Assembly: GCA_034440575.1 (NCBI GenBank)
Contig: JAOTOL010001621.1
Coordinates: 1,281,001 to 1,345,000 of the forward strand
From: Imbricaverruca yamaguchii
Lineage: Eukaryota > Arthropoda > Thecostraca > Neoverrucidae
Length of the DNA stretch: 64,000 nt
Reading direction: 5' to 3'
Positions 33,697 through 44,500 of this stretch are shown here, in pieces. Under the pieces are notes generated by a model. That model saw only the letters and a program-made list of their open reading frames with translations, ran no database searches and was not told the DNA's origin. Position 1 is the first letter of the stretch. Each line of letters opens with the position of its first letter. A program made the translations under genes and the position numbers.

Positions 33697-34691
33697 ACCC
33701 GCGCCGTCTCTCCGGTCAAATCCTCACACCCCGTCTGGGGGTGGGGGGGGGATATTAACTCCCTCAAATCCAAACTAAGCGTCGTACGAAAACGAAAGAG
33801 GTGTCATCGGACAGCGCTCGACGAGTAGGGTCCGGATCCACCCCTAAAAAAAATTCCACCAAAAGTGATGTCACTATAGGGGCTAGATTTGCGCGATTTT
33901 TCACGATTTGCGTTATGTTTTTGGCTCTGGGGAGTTAATTTTTTGAGATATTTGAAAACAAAACAAAAAACTATTTGGAATAAAAAGGACAGCGGAATCG
34001 ACCAGGGCCATACAATTTGTTTTGACCACCAAAAATATTTTTTGTTTGGCAATTTCAAATGTTTCGTTTTCAAGTTTTCTTTAATTTTCCTTTTCTAATG
34101 CGTTGAGCAGACCGAGAAACTTCATTGGAAGTCAACTTGCTCTAATAAAATATGCTTACTATAGCCAGAATCTTCCATTTGAATTGCAATATGCAAATAT
34201 GCAAAGTTCATGTCGTCAAAAACTGAAGAAATTTCTGGATGTACCTTTCGACTCAAGCAGATGCATACGGCTCATTGTGTAACGCTAACCCTACTCGTCT
34301 GGTGTCGACAACTTGAACGCGTCGGAGCAGTTCTCCTCCGCGACGTGTGGTACAGTCACGAGCTTCGCACCGACGATGCACCCATAGCCTCAAGATCCAG
34401 TGATCACAACTATTCAAGAGCCGTATGTATCTCAGTGTCACCTCTGCATGACTTGGCACGGCCATGGATACTCCACAATTCTGGCTTGAACACCGGCCTC
34501 CGAAGAAAGACCTACCAAGTATCAATACGAAAGCCACCATCACGTGCGGGCAGATCCGACCGGTGCTCTGGTATGACAGCCATGTGACAAGGTGATGAGG
34601 TGATTAGTCGCCCGACGATCCCGCCGCGTCACCGACCCGCTGGATTGACAGGTCAAGCCGAGGCCGGCGACCACCCCATACCCTCCCATCA
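33697..34691. other. No gene identified
   Basis: Unique DNA. It includes a G-rich tract (GGGGGTGGGGGGGG near 33736) and a frame at 34210-34587 (plus) of about 125 codons that has no recognisable motif. Confidence 0.4.
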
Positions 34692-34699
34692 CAGCCCAC
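34692..34699 (+). repeat. 8-bp target-site duplication, left
   Basis: CAGCCCAC, repeated exactly at 37450-37457 just outside the long-TIR element. Confidence 0.92.
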
Positions 34700-34989
34700 T
34701 AGCCGTGCCCAAAATAACCAAGAGTTGTAGAAACTTAGCCTACACAGTTTTCCCATTATTTGACACCAGTGATGTGGATTTGCACCAAAATCGACAAATT
34801 TTAGTGTTTCCTAGGGTTGGACAAAAATGGCTGAAATTTCGCTTTTGGTTATCCTGCCAAATATGCGATGTATTTCGCTTCTCGAAGCTGTATCTCGGCA
34901 ACTATCCATAGGATCGGATCGATTTCAATCTCAAACGAAGGAGCAGTATCAGCTTGATAAACAGACTGACAAAAAGTATGGGTCTTAAC

Positions 34990-35134
34990 CAGGGGCGCAG
35001 CCAGAGGGGGCAAATGGGGCAATTTCCCTCCCCTTATGGCCGATTTCACCATTGGAACTGCCCATCAGCAACAGTTTGCCCTCCATTCAGCATTGCCTTG
35101 CCCCCTCCTTAGGACAATTCTGGCTGCGCTCCTG
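34990..35134 (+). mobile_element. Nested hAT-like MITE, left-arm copy
   Basis: A 145-bp unit beginning CAGGGGCGCAGCCAGAGGGG and ending CTGGCTGCGCTCCTG (inverted: CAGGAGCGCAGCCAG). It is flanked by GTCTTAAC (34982-34989) and TTCTTAAC (35135-35142), an 8-bp duplication with one change. The CAGGGGCG terminus and 8-bp duplication are typical of hAT elements. Confidence 0.88.
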
Positions 35135-35744
35135 TTCTTAACAGGGGTTTCCATAGAAAGATACGAAAATACCAAAATGAATACGTTTAACTGACTTTTT
35201 CTATCGCGACGCAACACGTCCGACCGATCACCTATGCTGCACTTTAAATCTGTCTCAACTGCTTTGGCTTAGGTAACGTAGGACAGGAAACACGAACCAC
35301 ACCTGCCAGTAAATGAGGGAAATTGATGAAAGCGCATGAAACTTACCTGTTTGGTCCACCGTTGTATTGCGCCCTTCAGGTCCTTTGTTCCACGAAGCTG
35401 CATCAGCCGTATCTCTGTACTTACCACCAAAGCGGATGTCCGATCATTCGTTTGCATCCCAGTTATGAAACAAACGGTTCACGCCGTAATTTATTGGGCA
35501 TATTGTAACTTAGTTTGTCACGTCCGCGTCCTGCTATTTCTTCACGATTTGACGATACTGTGTCGTCCAAGTGAGTTCAACACAGCTGATTCACTGCGTG
35601 TCAGACGATGTCACACTAACTGCTCAGCGCGAGCGATCACTTAGGCCTTCAGAGTTCCTTTCTGAAAGTCTGGATACTGCTGACGATGCTGCTGGACTAC
35701 CTGTAGGATTCTCCGCCGTTTTCCATCGTCATCGGTCAGAACTG

Positions 35745-36507
35745 CCATCGTCATCTTGCAAGCGTCTGCGCAAACCCGGACCAACTCACAAGGCTCGCTG
35801 AATGGGGCTGGTTTTGTATGCCCAAAAGATGTTTATGCTCCAAGATCAAATGCAGTACATTCAGGAGGAGCAAGAAGCTCTACGATGAATGAACATATTC
35901 CTGTCGCTATTCTACGTGCCGTACTGGATGGCTGCTAGTGTAGGCGCTGACGAGCCTGTAAACGACTTGGAATTCGTCCAGAGTATGATGGATTATGCAC
36001 TTCATGACCACGCAGTGGCTGCAGCTGTCCAAGACAAGATGAAAAACCACATGTGGTGCCTGGTACCGGAAACAGCTGTCTTTGCGCTCTTCAGCCAGCA
36101 CCCGCTAGCAAGCATGAGCTAGCAAGGAAAATGGTGGCTGTGGGGCCATCAGACGACTTCCGTCGCGGTAGGCCAGCTATCCAGCCAGTCAATGTGGACA
36201 GAGCGAGTAAGATGGCTGATTTTATTACACCGGTCTCCTACTTCCTGTTCAGTCTGCTTGACTGTGGTCGCTCCTGGATCCAAAAGCCCGTGGATCAATA
36301 GGAGGGCGATGAAGACTTCAAAACGGTCGAGGGCTTCGTGCGATCCGTTAAAGTCGTCAACGATGCAGCAGAACGAGGAATTATATTTTCCACGGACTAT
36401 GCTGCAGTTCTGACAGATGACGATGGCGAACGGCAGATAATCCTACAGGTAGTCGAGCAGCATCGTCAGCAGTATCCAGACTTTCAGAAAGGAACTCTGA
36501 AGGCCTA
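35745..36507 (+). pseudogene. Broken transposon-encoded ORF of unknown family
   Basis: Read in successive plus frames, the middle of the element encodes NIFLSLFYVPYWMAASVGAD (about 35890), DKMKNHMWCLVPETAVFALF (about 36036), then after a frameshift ELARKMVAVGPSDDFRRGRP (about 36118) and ADFITPVSYFLFSLLDCG (about 36213). After an in-frame stop it ends with VKVVNDAAERG (about 36352) and ERQIILQVVEQHRQQYPDFQ (about 36430), stopping near 36507. It looks like the C-terminal part of a protein that I believe recurs as an uncharacterised, transposon-linked ORF in arthropod genomes; that is memory and not checked. The N-terminal catalytic part is absent, so the element is non-autonomous. Confidence 0.6.
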
Positions 36508-37011
36508 AGTGATCGCTCGCGCTGAGCAGTCAGTGCGACATCGTCTGACACGCAGTGAATCAGCTGTGTTGAACTCACTTGGACGACACACTATCGTCAA
36601 ATCGTGAAGAAATAGTAGGACGCGGACGTGACAAACTAAATTACAATATGCCAAATAAATTACGCGTGAACCGTTTATTTCATTGCTGGGAGCAACCGAA
36701 AGATCAAACATTCGCTCTGATGTTAAGTACAGAGATACGGCTGATGCAGCTTCGTGGAACAAAGGACCTGAAAGAAGCAATACAACGGTGGACCAAACAG
36801 GTAACTTTCATGCGCTTTCATCAATTTCCCCCTTTACTGGCAGGTGTGGTTCGTATTTCCTGTCCTAGATTACCTAAGCCAAAGCAGTTGAGAGATATTT
36901 ATATTGCAGCATAGGTGATTGGTCGAATGTGTTGCGTCGCGATAGAAAAAGTCAATTAAACGTATTCATTTTGGTATTTTCGTATCTTTCTGTGGAAACC
37001 CCTGTTAAGAA

Positions 37012-37157
37012 CAGAAGCGCAGCCAGGATTGTCCTAAGGAGGGGGAAAGGTAATGCTGAATGGAGGGGCAAACTGTTGCTGATGGGCAGTTCCAATTGGA
37101 AAATCGGCCATAAAGGGAGAGAAATTGCCCCCTTTACCCCCTCTGGCTGCGCCCCTG
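37012..37157 (-). mobile_element. Nested hAT-like MITE, right-arm copy
   Basis: The inverted counterpart of 34990-35134, at the equivalent position of the right arm, with flanks GTTAAGAA and GTTAAGAT. Presence at the same place in both arms means it inserted before the arm was duplicated. Confidence 0.88.
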
Positions 37158-37449
37158 GTTAAGATCCGTATTTTTTGTCAGTCTGTTTATCAAGCTGATA
37201 CTGCTCTTTCCCTTTGGACTAAAATCGATCCGATCCCATGGATAGTTGCCGAGATACAGCTTCGAGAAGCGAAATATATAGCATATTTGGCAGGATAACC
37301 AAAAGCGAAACTTCAGCCATTTTTGTCCACCCCTAGGAAACACTAAAATTTGTCGATTTTGGTGCCAATCCACTTCACTGGGGTCAAATAATGGGACAAA
37401 ATTGAGTAGGCAAAGTTTCTACAACTTTTGGTTATTTTGGACAGGGCTA

Positions 37450-37457
37450 CAGCCCAC
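37450..37457 (+). repeat. 8-bp target-site duplication, right
   Basis: CAGCCCAC, exact partner of 34692-34699. Confidence 0.92.
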
Positions 37458-37744
37458 CGAACCAGAAGCCTGCTTTGTTTACCTGGGAGGCGCTGAAGCA
37501 GTTCAATCGATCCGGGCCGGCGGTTGACACTTCCGACCGCGAGCGGGTCTGCGCCGCGGGCTCCGGCCGGTCGACAGCTGCGGCCGACGACGGAGCCGAC
37601 GTGGCCGCGTGCTAACGAGGCGACAACGCGTCGTGCACGCCTGCCGACAGTGTACTGGAGGCGCGCTGGCGGCACCGGCCGGCCACAGTCGACCAGCACG
37701 TCGCCGTCGGTCGGTGCGTGTTGCCCTGCCACCAGCTGCGTGCT
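37458..37744. other. CpG-rich unique segment
   Basis: GC-rich DNA with many CpG and GCCGGCC-type words, between the transposon and the G-rich minisatellite. Frames are open on both strands, as expected from composition. No product recognised. Confidence 0.4.
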
Positions 37745-39412
37745 ATCACACCTGCCACGGGGCGGGGGTGGTGAGCTACACCTGACACGGGGCGGGGGTG
37801 TGGAGCTACACCTGCCACGGGACGGGGTGATGAGCTACACCTGACACAGAACGGGGGTGTGGAGCTACACCTGCCACGGGGCGGGGGTGGTGAGCTACAC
37901 CTGCCACGGGGCGGGGGTGTGGAGCTACACCTGCCACGGGACGAGGGTAGTGAGCTACACCTGACACGGGACGGGGGTGGGGAGCTACACCTGCCACGTG
38001 GCGTGGGTAGTGAGCTACACCTGACACGGGACGGGAGTAGTGAGCTATACCTGCCACGGGGTGGGGGTAGTGAGCTACACCTGACACGGGATGGGGGTGG
38101 GGAGCTACACCTGCCACGTGGCTGGGTGGTGAGCTACACCTGCCACGGGGCGGGGGTGGTGAGCTACACCTGCCACGGGGCGGGGTGGTGAGCTACACCT
38201 GACACTGGGCGGGGATGATGAGCTACACCTGCCACGGGATGGGGGCGGAGAGCTACACCTACCACGGGACGGGGGTGGGGAGCTACACCTGACACGGGGC
38301 GGGGGTGGGGAGCTACACCTGCCACGGGGCGGGGGTGGTGAGCTACACCTGACACGGGACGAGGGTAGTGAGTTACACCTGCCACGGGACGGGGGTGATG
38401 AGCTACACCTGACACAGAACGGGGGTGGGGAGCTACACCTGCCACGGGACGGGGGTGATGAGCTACACCTGGCACGGGACGGGGGTGATGAGCTACACCT
38501 GACACGGTCGGGGGTGATGAGCTACACCTGGCACGGGCGGGGGTAGTGAGCTGCACCTGACACGGGACGGGGGTGTGGAGCTACACCTGCCACGGGGCGG
38601 GGCTAGTGAGCTACACCTGCCACGGGGCGGGGGTGTGGAGCTACACCTGCCACGGGACGGGGGTGGTGAGCTACACCTGGCACGGGATGGGGGCGATGAG
38701 CTACACCTGCCACGGGGCGGGGGTGTGGAGCTACACCTGCCACGGGACGGGGGTAGTGAGCTACACCTGGCACGGGGCGGGGGTGTGGAGCTACACCTGC
38801 CACGGGACGAGGGTAGTGAGCTACACCTGACACGGGACGGGGGTGGGGAGCTACACCTGCCACGGGGCGGGGTGGTGAGCTACACCTGCCACGGGGCGGG
38901 GGTGATGAGCTACACCTGACACGGACGGGGGTGGTGAGCTACACCTGACACGGGGCGGGGTGGGGAGCTACACCTGCCACGGGGCGTGGATGATGAGCTA
39001 CACCTACCACGGGACGGGTGTGGTGAGCTACACCTGACACGGGGCGGTGGTGGTGAGCTACACCTGACACGAGGCGGGGGTAGTGAGCTACACCTGACAC
39101 GGGACGGGGGTAGTGAGCTACACCTGACACGGGACGGGGGTGGGGAGCTACACCTGACACGGGGCGGGGTGGTGAGCTACACCTGACACGGGGCGGGGGT
39201 GATGAGCTACACCTACCACGGGACGGGGTGGTGAGCTACACCTGACACGGGACGGGGGTGTGGAGCTACACCTGCCACGGGGCGGGGGTGATGAGCTACA
39301 CCTGGCACGGGGCGGGGGTGATGAGCTACACCCGCCACTGGGCGGGGGTGGTGAGCTACACCTGACACGGAGCGGGGTGGTGAGCTACATCTGACATGGA
39401 GTGGGGGGAGGG
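37745..39412 (+). repeat. 30-bp G-rich minisatellite, about 55 units
   Basis: The unit is GAGCTACACCTGCCACGGGG plus CGGGGGTGGT (30 bp), with TGCC, TGAC or TGGC and GGGGCG or GGGACG variants. Occasional single-base deletions in the G run shift the frame. Each unit brings at least two G-runs on the plus strand, so neighbouring units could form G-quadruplexes. The open frames (for example VVSYTCHGAG on plus) reflect the multiple-of-three period. Confidence 0.97.
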
Positions 39413-42020
39413 TGCATCACACCTAATACGAGGCGATGTTGGTGTGATCAGTTGGACTAAGCCTATAGCTTCGCTGACAGGTTGGCAAGGTTGATGGGTG
39501 CTGACGGCTCTATGTAGATGTCATTTTAAAATGGGACCGAACAGATAAAACAAAGCAATCAGCTGCAAGACTCATATTGCGTAACGATATATATGAGTAA
39601 GTTGGCAGATGGATGGCAGAAGCGGCACCTATTGTGATGAATCACTTCGCTGATGCTCAAGGTGATGAATGCATGGCGTGATTACTTCCAATTTGTTATG
39701 AAGGCCATGGAGATGACGGTATTATGTAGTCCATGTTATATAGGAAGCTTGACCTTGGTTTGGCATATCAACTGTGACGATATCAACCCTGGATAATTGT
39801 GGCGATAATTCCTGATAATTTCGGACATCAGGAAAATGGCGATATATTCCGCATCGACTCGGAAATGATGTCATAGCATCGAGGTCCCAAAATCGGATTA
39901 GCATTAGCGTCATCGTGTCGCACTCTATGTACTCATACACTCAACGCACACTCTTGTTTCGCACTCTATTAATAATCGCAGACGGTGAAATAACTACCCT
40001 CGTCGGCATCCTTCTTTGTTGGCATATTTCGATCCGGATGTAACACATTTTGTTTTTGCCACATTCTCACAATGTCACACAAATGCTTCCAACATTTGTG
40101 TAGCATCGATCAATGCAAGGAAACCGAACTGGAAGAAATGGTTTGTATAACCGCTCAGTCGAATGGAGCATGCTATCGTGTGCATTACAAGGCCAACGGA
40201 ATGCGTTATAGCGATGCGATCGTCCACAATATTCCGATGCATCGTTGCACGGCTTCAGCCTGCCGACATCGGCAGTACCAAGGGAACTCACGATGTCTTC
40301 TGAATCACAGGGCTGAAGCCTCACAAATGGCAGCATCCCGCCCCACACTACTTGTTTTGTGGACAAAGGGGCTCTTCTACGCTGTTAGCCATGTCAGCCA
40401 TCTACTTAAATGAAATCGATGGATGTCAGTGCCGGCATCAAAAGGCTCGGACAGTGACTTGTTTATGGCGCGAGCAACATTGTGAGCATATAATCTGGAT
40501 ATCTTTGAAGCGAAGAGTAGTGTACATAAGCGAATTGGAGTCCTGGATGTCCAGGGAAGTTATCATGCGCCTACTCCATCAGGACGAATTATATAGGGCT
40601 GCCTTGTATTAGCACTCATTGCATAGGTGGGAGAAATAGTTGATGAAGCGGCTCTGAGTTGTTCCATTCATAATGATAGGAATTTCGGATAATGCATGGG
40701 TCTTTTCATTATTTTGGTGATATTCAGACCATTCAGTTGTGGCTTTCGGATCACCATCCTGGTCTTATGCTCACTATGTCTATGCAAGAAACTAAGTCTC
40801 CTGGGCCGAAAGCCCGTGCATAACGTCCCCGGCCGCGGTGGATGAGTGACCCCTCCATCGCCTCGCCATTCGGCCTCTAACTGAGCTAAAGTCACTGAAT
40901 CCAACGAGTGTGTTGCTTGTCACATGCTTTATCTAGTAACAGCAGACATACCCTACGGAGGTTGGCTTTCTAGATGAGGTGAGAAGTCAGCATTTCAAAA
41001 CAAGCGAACTTCTCACAAGCTTGAGCCCATTTGCTGCAAACACCAGTTTTCTTTGGATAATACCACAAAGCGACTACCAGGTTATTTCTACCGTTATTAC
41101 GGCTGGAATAGTGTATTGGCATATATCAGCGCGCGGGCTGCGCCGAGTGGAAGAATGCTACAGCAGTCGAATGGCGCATAATTGGTACGGATGACGAATG
41201 CGGAGACGATACAATATTGCTGACAGAGCAATTAAACTATGCGAGCCTGTAGATATGTCTACAGGGAATACCTACTAAGGATGGATGCAGAAATTATAAT
41301 GGTGGTCACTCTTCTGGAGTGACGTTTCCTCGGAGGGGCATCACTGTGAACGTCGCTGAAGGGGCGCCGTCGGCAGAAAATTCGTTGAGCGGGTAGGGAG
41401 CACTCGAGCATACCAAAGGGACGCCTTTTCCTCTCGAGACAGTGTCATTTCCTCCGGAGGGGCTCCTATTCCTCTGATAAGAAAGCATGTGACTGAAAAC
41501 TCTGCTCAGCACCGAGGTATGCGCTGAAACCCCTCCGGAGGGGCGCCCCTTCCCGGTCAGAGGTGTCATCTTTCTATGGAGGTGGTGTGACATTTCACCA
41601 ATATCCTCCCCTTATATCGGCCCCTGCAACTCAGGGCCATACAACGTTATTCCCTGAATCAAACTATGTACCAGCAGCTACATTGGGCTCCTTTCTACTT
41701 GCAATGCATATCAACCATCTGTAGAGCTGCTGTGCACATTTAAAGCTCCCGTCAGTCGCCATGTATTGCACTCCATTTGATTAGATACAGCTACTTCTTA
41801 TGGATTAGCAAACTGAATGGACCTAAAGCTGAATGGTATTTCACATGCTCGAGGAAATGAAATAGGTTGTTGCGAGGTTGACTGATCTTTAGGAATTCTG
41901 CTGCTAAAAAAAAAACATAGAAATACTACCTTCAGACCTCGCAAGAATCACACTGTTGGTTGCAAATGGCAGCAGTATGCAAAAGACGCCCCCAAAACCA
42001 TGTCTTAGCCACTTATCTTG
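39413..42020. other. Gene-poor stretch
   Basis: No convincing gene. Overlapping frames near 40067-40413 on both strands are unassigned. On the minus strand at 40900-40795, TTTAGCTCAGTTAGAGGCCG and GGCCGGGGACG resemble a worn S1-like SINE. 41330-41590 holds several CTCCGGAGGGGC-type inverted words of unknown meaning. Confidence 0.4.
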
Positions 42021-43113
42021 AGTGCCTTGGCACTCCTATCCCCCCAATGTTTTTGAACACCAAAATCCTTTGCTTCAGGGCTGCAAAATGCTCTCTGAAA
42101 ACCATTCAAACTGAATGGTTGTCTACATGGTTCAGATATGATGTCAGAATAAACATGGTTTAGCCTGACATCGCGTAGGTCAGTATAACCTCGGATCTGT
42201 AAGTTTCATGGCGTTTGCAATAGGTTTTTGTAGTGAAATTGCATGTGAGGTGGCACTGGTACTAGCCCCAGGATGCCGGCAGATGAGTCATCCAGTGCGG
42301 CGACCTCGTGACCGGGGGGCAGGCCGGATACACCGGGGGGCAGGCCGGATACGTGGCGTGGTGGGGCGTGTGCGTGATGGGCCGATCAGCGATCGGGGGT
42401 GTCTGAAACGCGGGAGCGGTGTCGAGTTGAGGTGGGAGGGTGTGAGCTGGGCCGGGCCAGTCTGATTACCGCCAAGCGCTGAGAAATACACGGTCCTGGC
42501 ATCAAAGTTTCTTTTCGTGAACTATATTTTCAGATTACATTGACAAAATGTTAGGGTAAGCCGAAAAGTACTTACTTTTCCCGTTTAAGATGATAAAATG
42601 CCAGCGCATCTATCCGATAATGCGAACTTGTCAACGATTTACCATGCTTGACGTTTGTACATAAATCAATTTACGGCGTCTTTTCCTCAGAAGTGCCTAA
42701 TGTTCTGGGGATATTAGGAAAAGACATTAGTAAAGGACCCCAGAACATTAGGCACGTCTGAGGAAAGGACGACGTAAATTGGTTTATGTAGAAACGTCAA
42801 GCATGATAATGTCAAGTTCGCATTATCGGATAGATACGCTAGCATTTTATCACCTTAAACGGGAAAAGCAAGTACTTTTCGGCTTACCTTGACATTTTGT
42901 CAGTGTAATCTGAAACCCATTGCAAATGCCATGAAACGTACAGATACGAGATTTTACTGACTTACGCAATGTCAGGTAAACTATGTTTATTCTGACATCA
43001 TATCTGAATCACATGGAGAACCGTTAAGTTTCCAGGGTTTTCAGAGGGTATTTCGCATCCCTGAAGCAAAGTTTTTGGCGTTCAAAAACATGGGGGGGGG
43101 GTGCCAAGGCACT
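42021..43113. mobile_element. Foldback element with one interrupted arm
   Basis: The left end AGTGCCTTGGCACTCC (42021) and the right end GGTGCCAAGGCACT (43113) are inverted copies. Inward landmarks pair: TTTTTGAACACCAAAATC (42052) with GGCGTTCAAAAACATG (43078); CAGATATGATGTCAGAATAA (42133) with TTATTCTGACATCATATCTG (42986); GTTTCATGGCGTTTGC (42202) with GCAAATGCCATGAAAC (42924). The centre pairs CCTAATGTTCTGGGG (42696) with CCCCAGAACATTAGG (42738) around a ~27-bp loop. The right arm is continuous. The left arm carries about 300 bp of unrelated GC-rich DNA (about 42227-42528). No coding capacity was found. Confidence 0.88.
42227..42528. mobile_element. GC-rich insertion in the left foldback arm
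   Basis: Absent from the right arm, where GCAATGGGTTTCAGATTACA (inverted reading) is continuous. It includes a direct duplication of GGGGGGCAGGCCGGATAC near 42315 and 42337. It was acquired after the palindrome formed. Its origin is unknown and no clear target duplication was seen. Confidence 0.7.
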
Positions 43114-43771
43114 AGACCTCCCCCAATTAAAAACCCATCTGATTTCGGCCACTATATTTTCAGATCTCAGAAATTCTGAGTATATATTCAACGATGTGTG
43201 CTTATGTTTATTCAGCATCCTCACCAACGGGGAAAATCGTCCAATAACTGGTGAAGTCACATAATTAAATTAGCAGTGCTTAGTACATGTCAACAACAAC
43301 TCTGAGTAATAGCATGCGACTGCAGTGTCATACAGTGGGCTCGGATCTATCGCCACCGTCATCGTCACCGTCACCGTCACAGTCACCGTTATCCTCCTCC
43401 TCACTCCACACACCAACAAACACACACCGGTTTAAATAAAAATACTTCAGCCATCAGGTGCAAGCTAAAACACCAGGGCCGAGGAGTGGCCAAAGAGGAT
43501 GGCCAAATTTTTACTTTGTAATCCTGGATGAAGAGAGGACAATTTCTGTGTGATGCAATACCGAGAGGATATTTTCATTAAAACCTGTGATATAAAAACG
43601 TCACTTCGCAGTTTTCGGTAAATCTGAAGCATTTTACCACAGGGCGATTCACTGTCGAGCAACGCTATTGCACGTCCAAATGGAAAGCACGTAGGATAAT
43701 TTTGTAAAAAGGATCATGCTATGGATGGAAAACAAATCCAGGAAAAGGCCGTTTCTCCGACCCTGACGTCA
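43114..43771. other. No gene seen
   Basis: Unique DNA with a short imperfect CACCGT run near 43352-43385 (GTCACCGTCACCGTCAC). Confidence 0.45.
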
Positions 43772-44122
43772 CTGTGGCCGACCAGGGCCGCGGAGCACAT
43801 CGTCCACTGTGACGGACGAGAGCCGAAGAGCACACCGTCCACTGTGGCCGACCAGGGCCGCGGAGCACACTGTCCACTGTGGCGGGCCAGGGCCGTGAAG
43901 TACACACCGTCCACTGTGACGGGCCAGGGTTGCAGAGCACACCGTCCACTGTAGCGGACCAGAGCCGCGAAGCACACCGTCCACTGTGGCCGACCAGGGC
44001 CGCGGAGCACACTGTCCATTGTGGCGGACTGGGGTCGCGGAGTACACCGTCCACTGTGGTGGACCGTGGCTGTGGAGCACATCTACGATGACGGACCAGG
44101 GCCGCGAAGCGCACCGTCCTCT
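43772..44122. repeat. 35-bp minisatellite, about 10 units
   Basis: Units of TGGCCGACCAGGGCCGCGGA plus GCACACCGTCCACTG, diverged by roughly 10-20 percent. The period is not a multiple of three, so the three frames rotate through the array. Confidence 0.93.
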
Positions 44123-44149
44123 GTTGATAAGTGACCTCACACTGCTGAA

Positions 44150-44500
44150 CTTACACCTGTACAAATCACCCAAAATGAAAATTTGTTCGATTTCAGGCAT
44201 TCCAGTTAATCACGCCCGGTAGCTAAAACGCCAACAGCCGTGTACCTTTACTCCCGCCAGCGGTACTCGGCGTATTCGCCACACTATGTGCGCTTCTCCA
44301 GTTTCCGCTATGTCTCCCACGTTTCGCTAATTGCTGTCACATGATTCGGTCACAAACAAATTCGGAGACACTGAGCTTTGATGCATCTCATCTCTTCGGT
44401 TAAACATGCTCCCAGATTGTCTACCGGGCCGAGACCCTAGCTAGGTGTAAGCTTTTTTGCCACTTTTTCTTCGTCTTCGGATGTGTTTCAGAGCTCCATC
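44150..44500. repeat. Dispersed repeat R44, copy 1
   Basis: It shares ordered landmarks with 47040-47500: ATTCCAGTT (44200, 47082), CGCCAACRN (44230, 47103), GAGCTTTGATGCATCTCATC (44369) with GAGCTTTGATACACCTCACA (47383), and AACATGCTCCCAGATTGTCTAC (44402) with AATATGCTCCCAGATTGGCT (47416). It leads directly into the decayed ~32-bp array. Confidence 0.7.

Larger units (their letters stand above)
34700..37449. mobile_element. 2.75-kb DNA transposon with ~1.04-kb terminal inverted repeats
   Basis: The left terminus TAGCCGTGCCCAAAATAACC and the right terminus (inverted) TAGCCCTGTCCAAAATAACC bound arms of 34700-35744 and 36412-37449. The arms are about 90 percent complementary throughout. A perfect 8-bp duplication (CAGCCCAC) flanks the element, as made by hAT- and P-type transposases. 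The 5'-TAGCC end only partly fits the hAT consensus. The middle (35745-36411) holds the broken ORF. The arms include the 3' end of that ORF, so the terminal repeat grew by copying one end of the element onto the other. Confidence 0.93.

Noticed and set aside
34210..34587. 125-codon plus-strand frame
   Set aside because: Overlapped by an equally open minus frame and without any recognisable domain.
37524..39186. Multiple open frames over the G-rich minisatellite
   Set aside because: 30-bp period without stops; both strands are open and single-base deletions shift the frames.
40067..40413. Plus and minus frames of about 100-113 codons
   Set aside because: They overlap on opposite strands with no family resemblance and no splice evidence.
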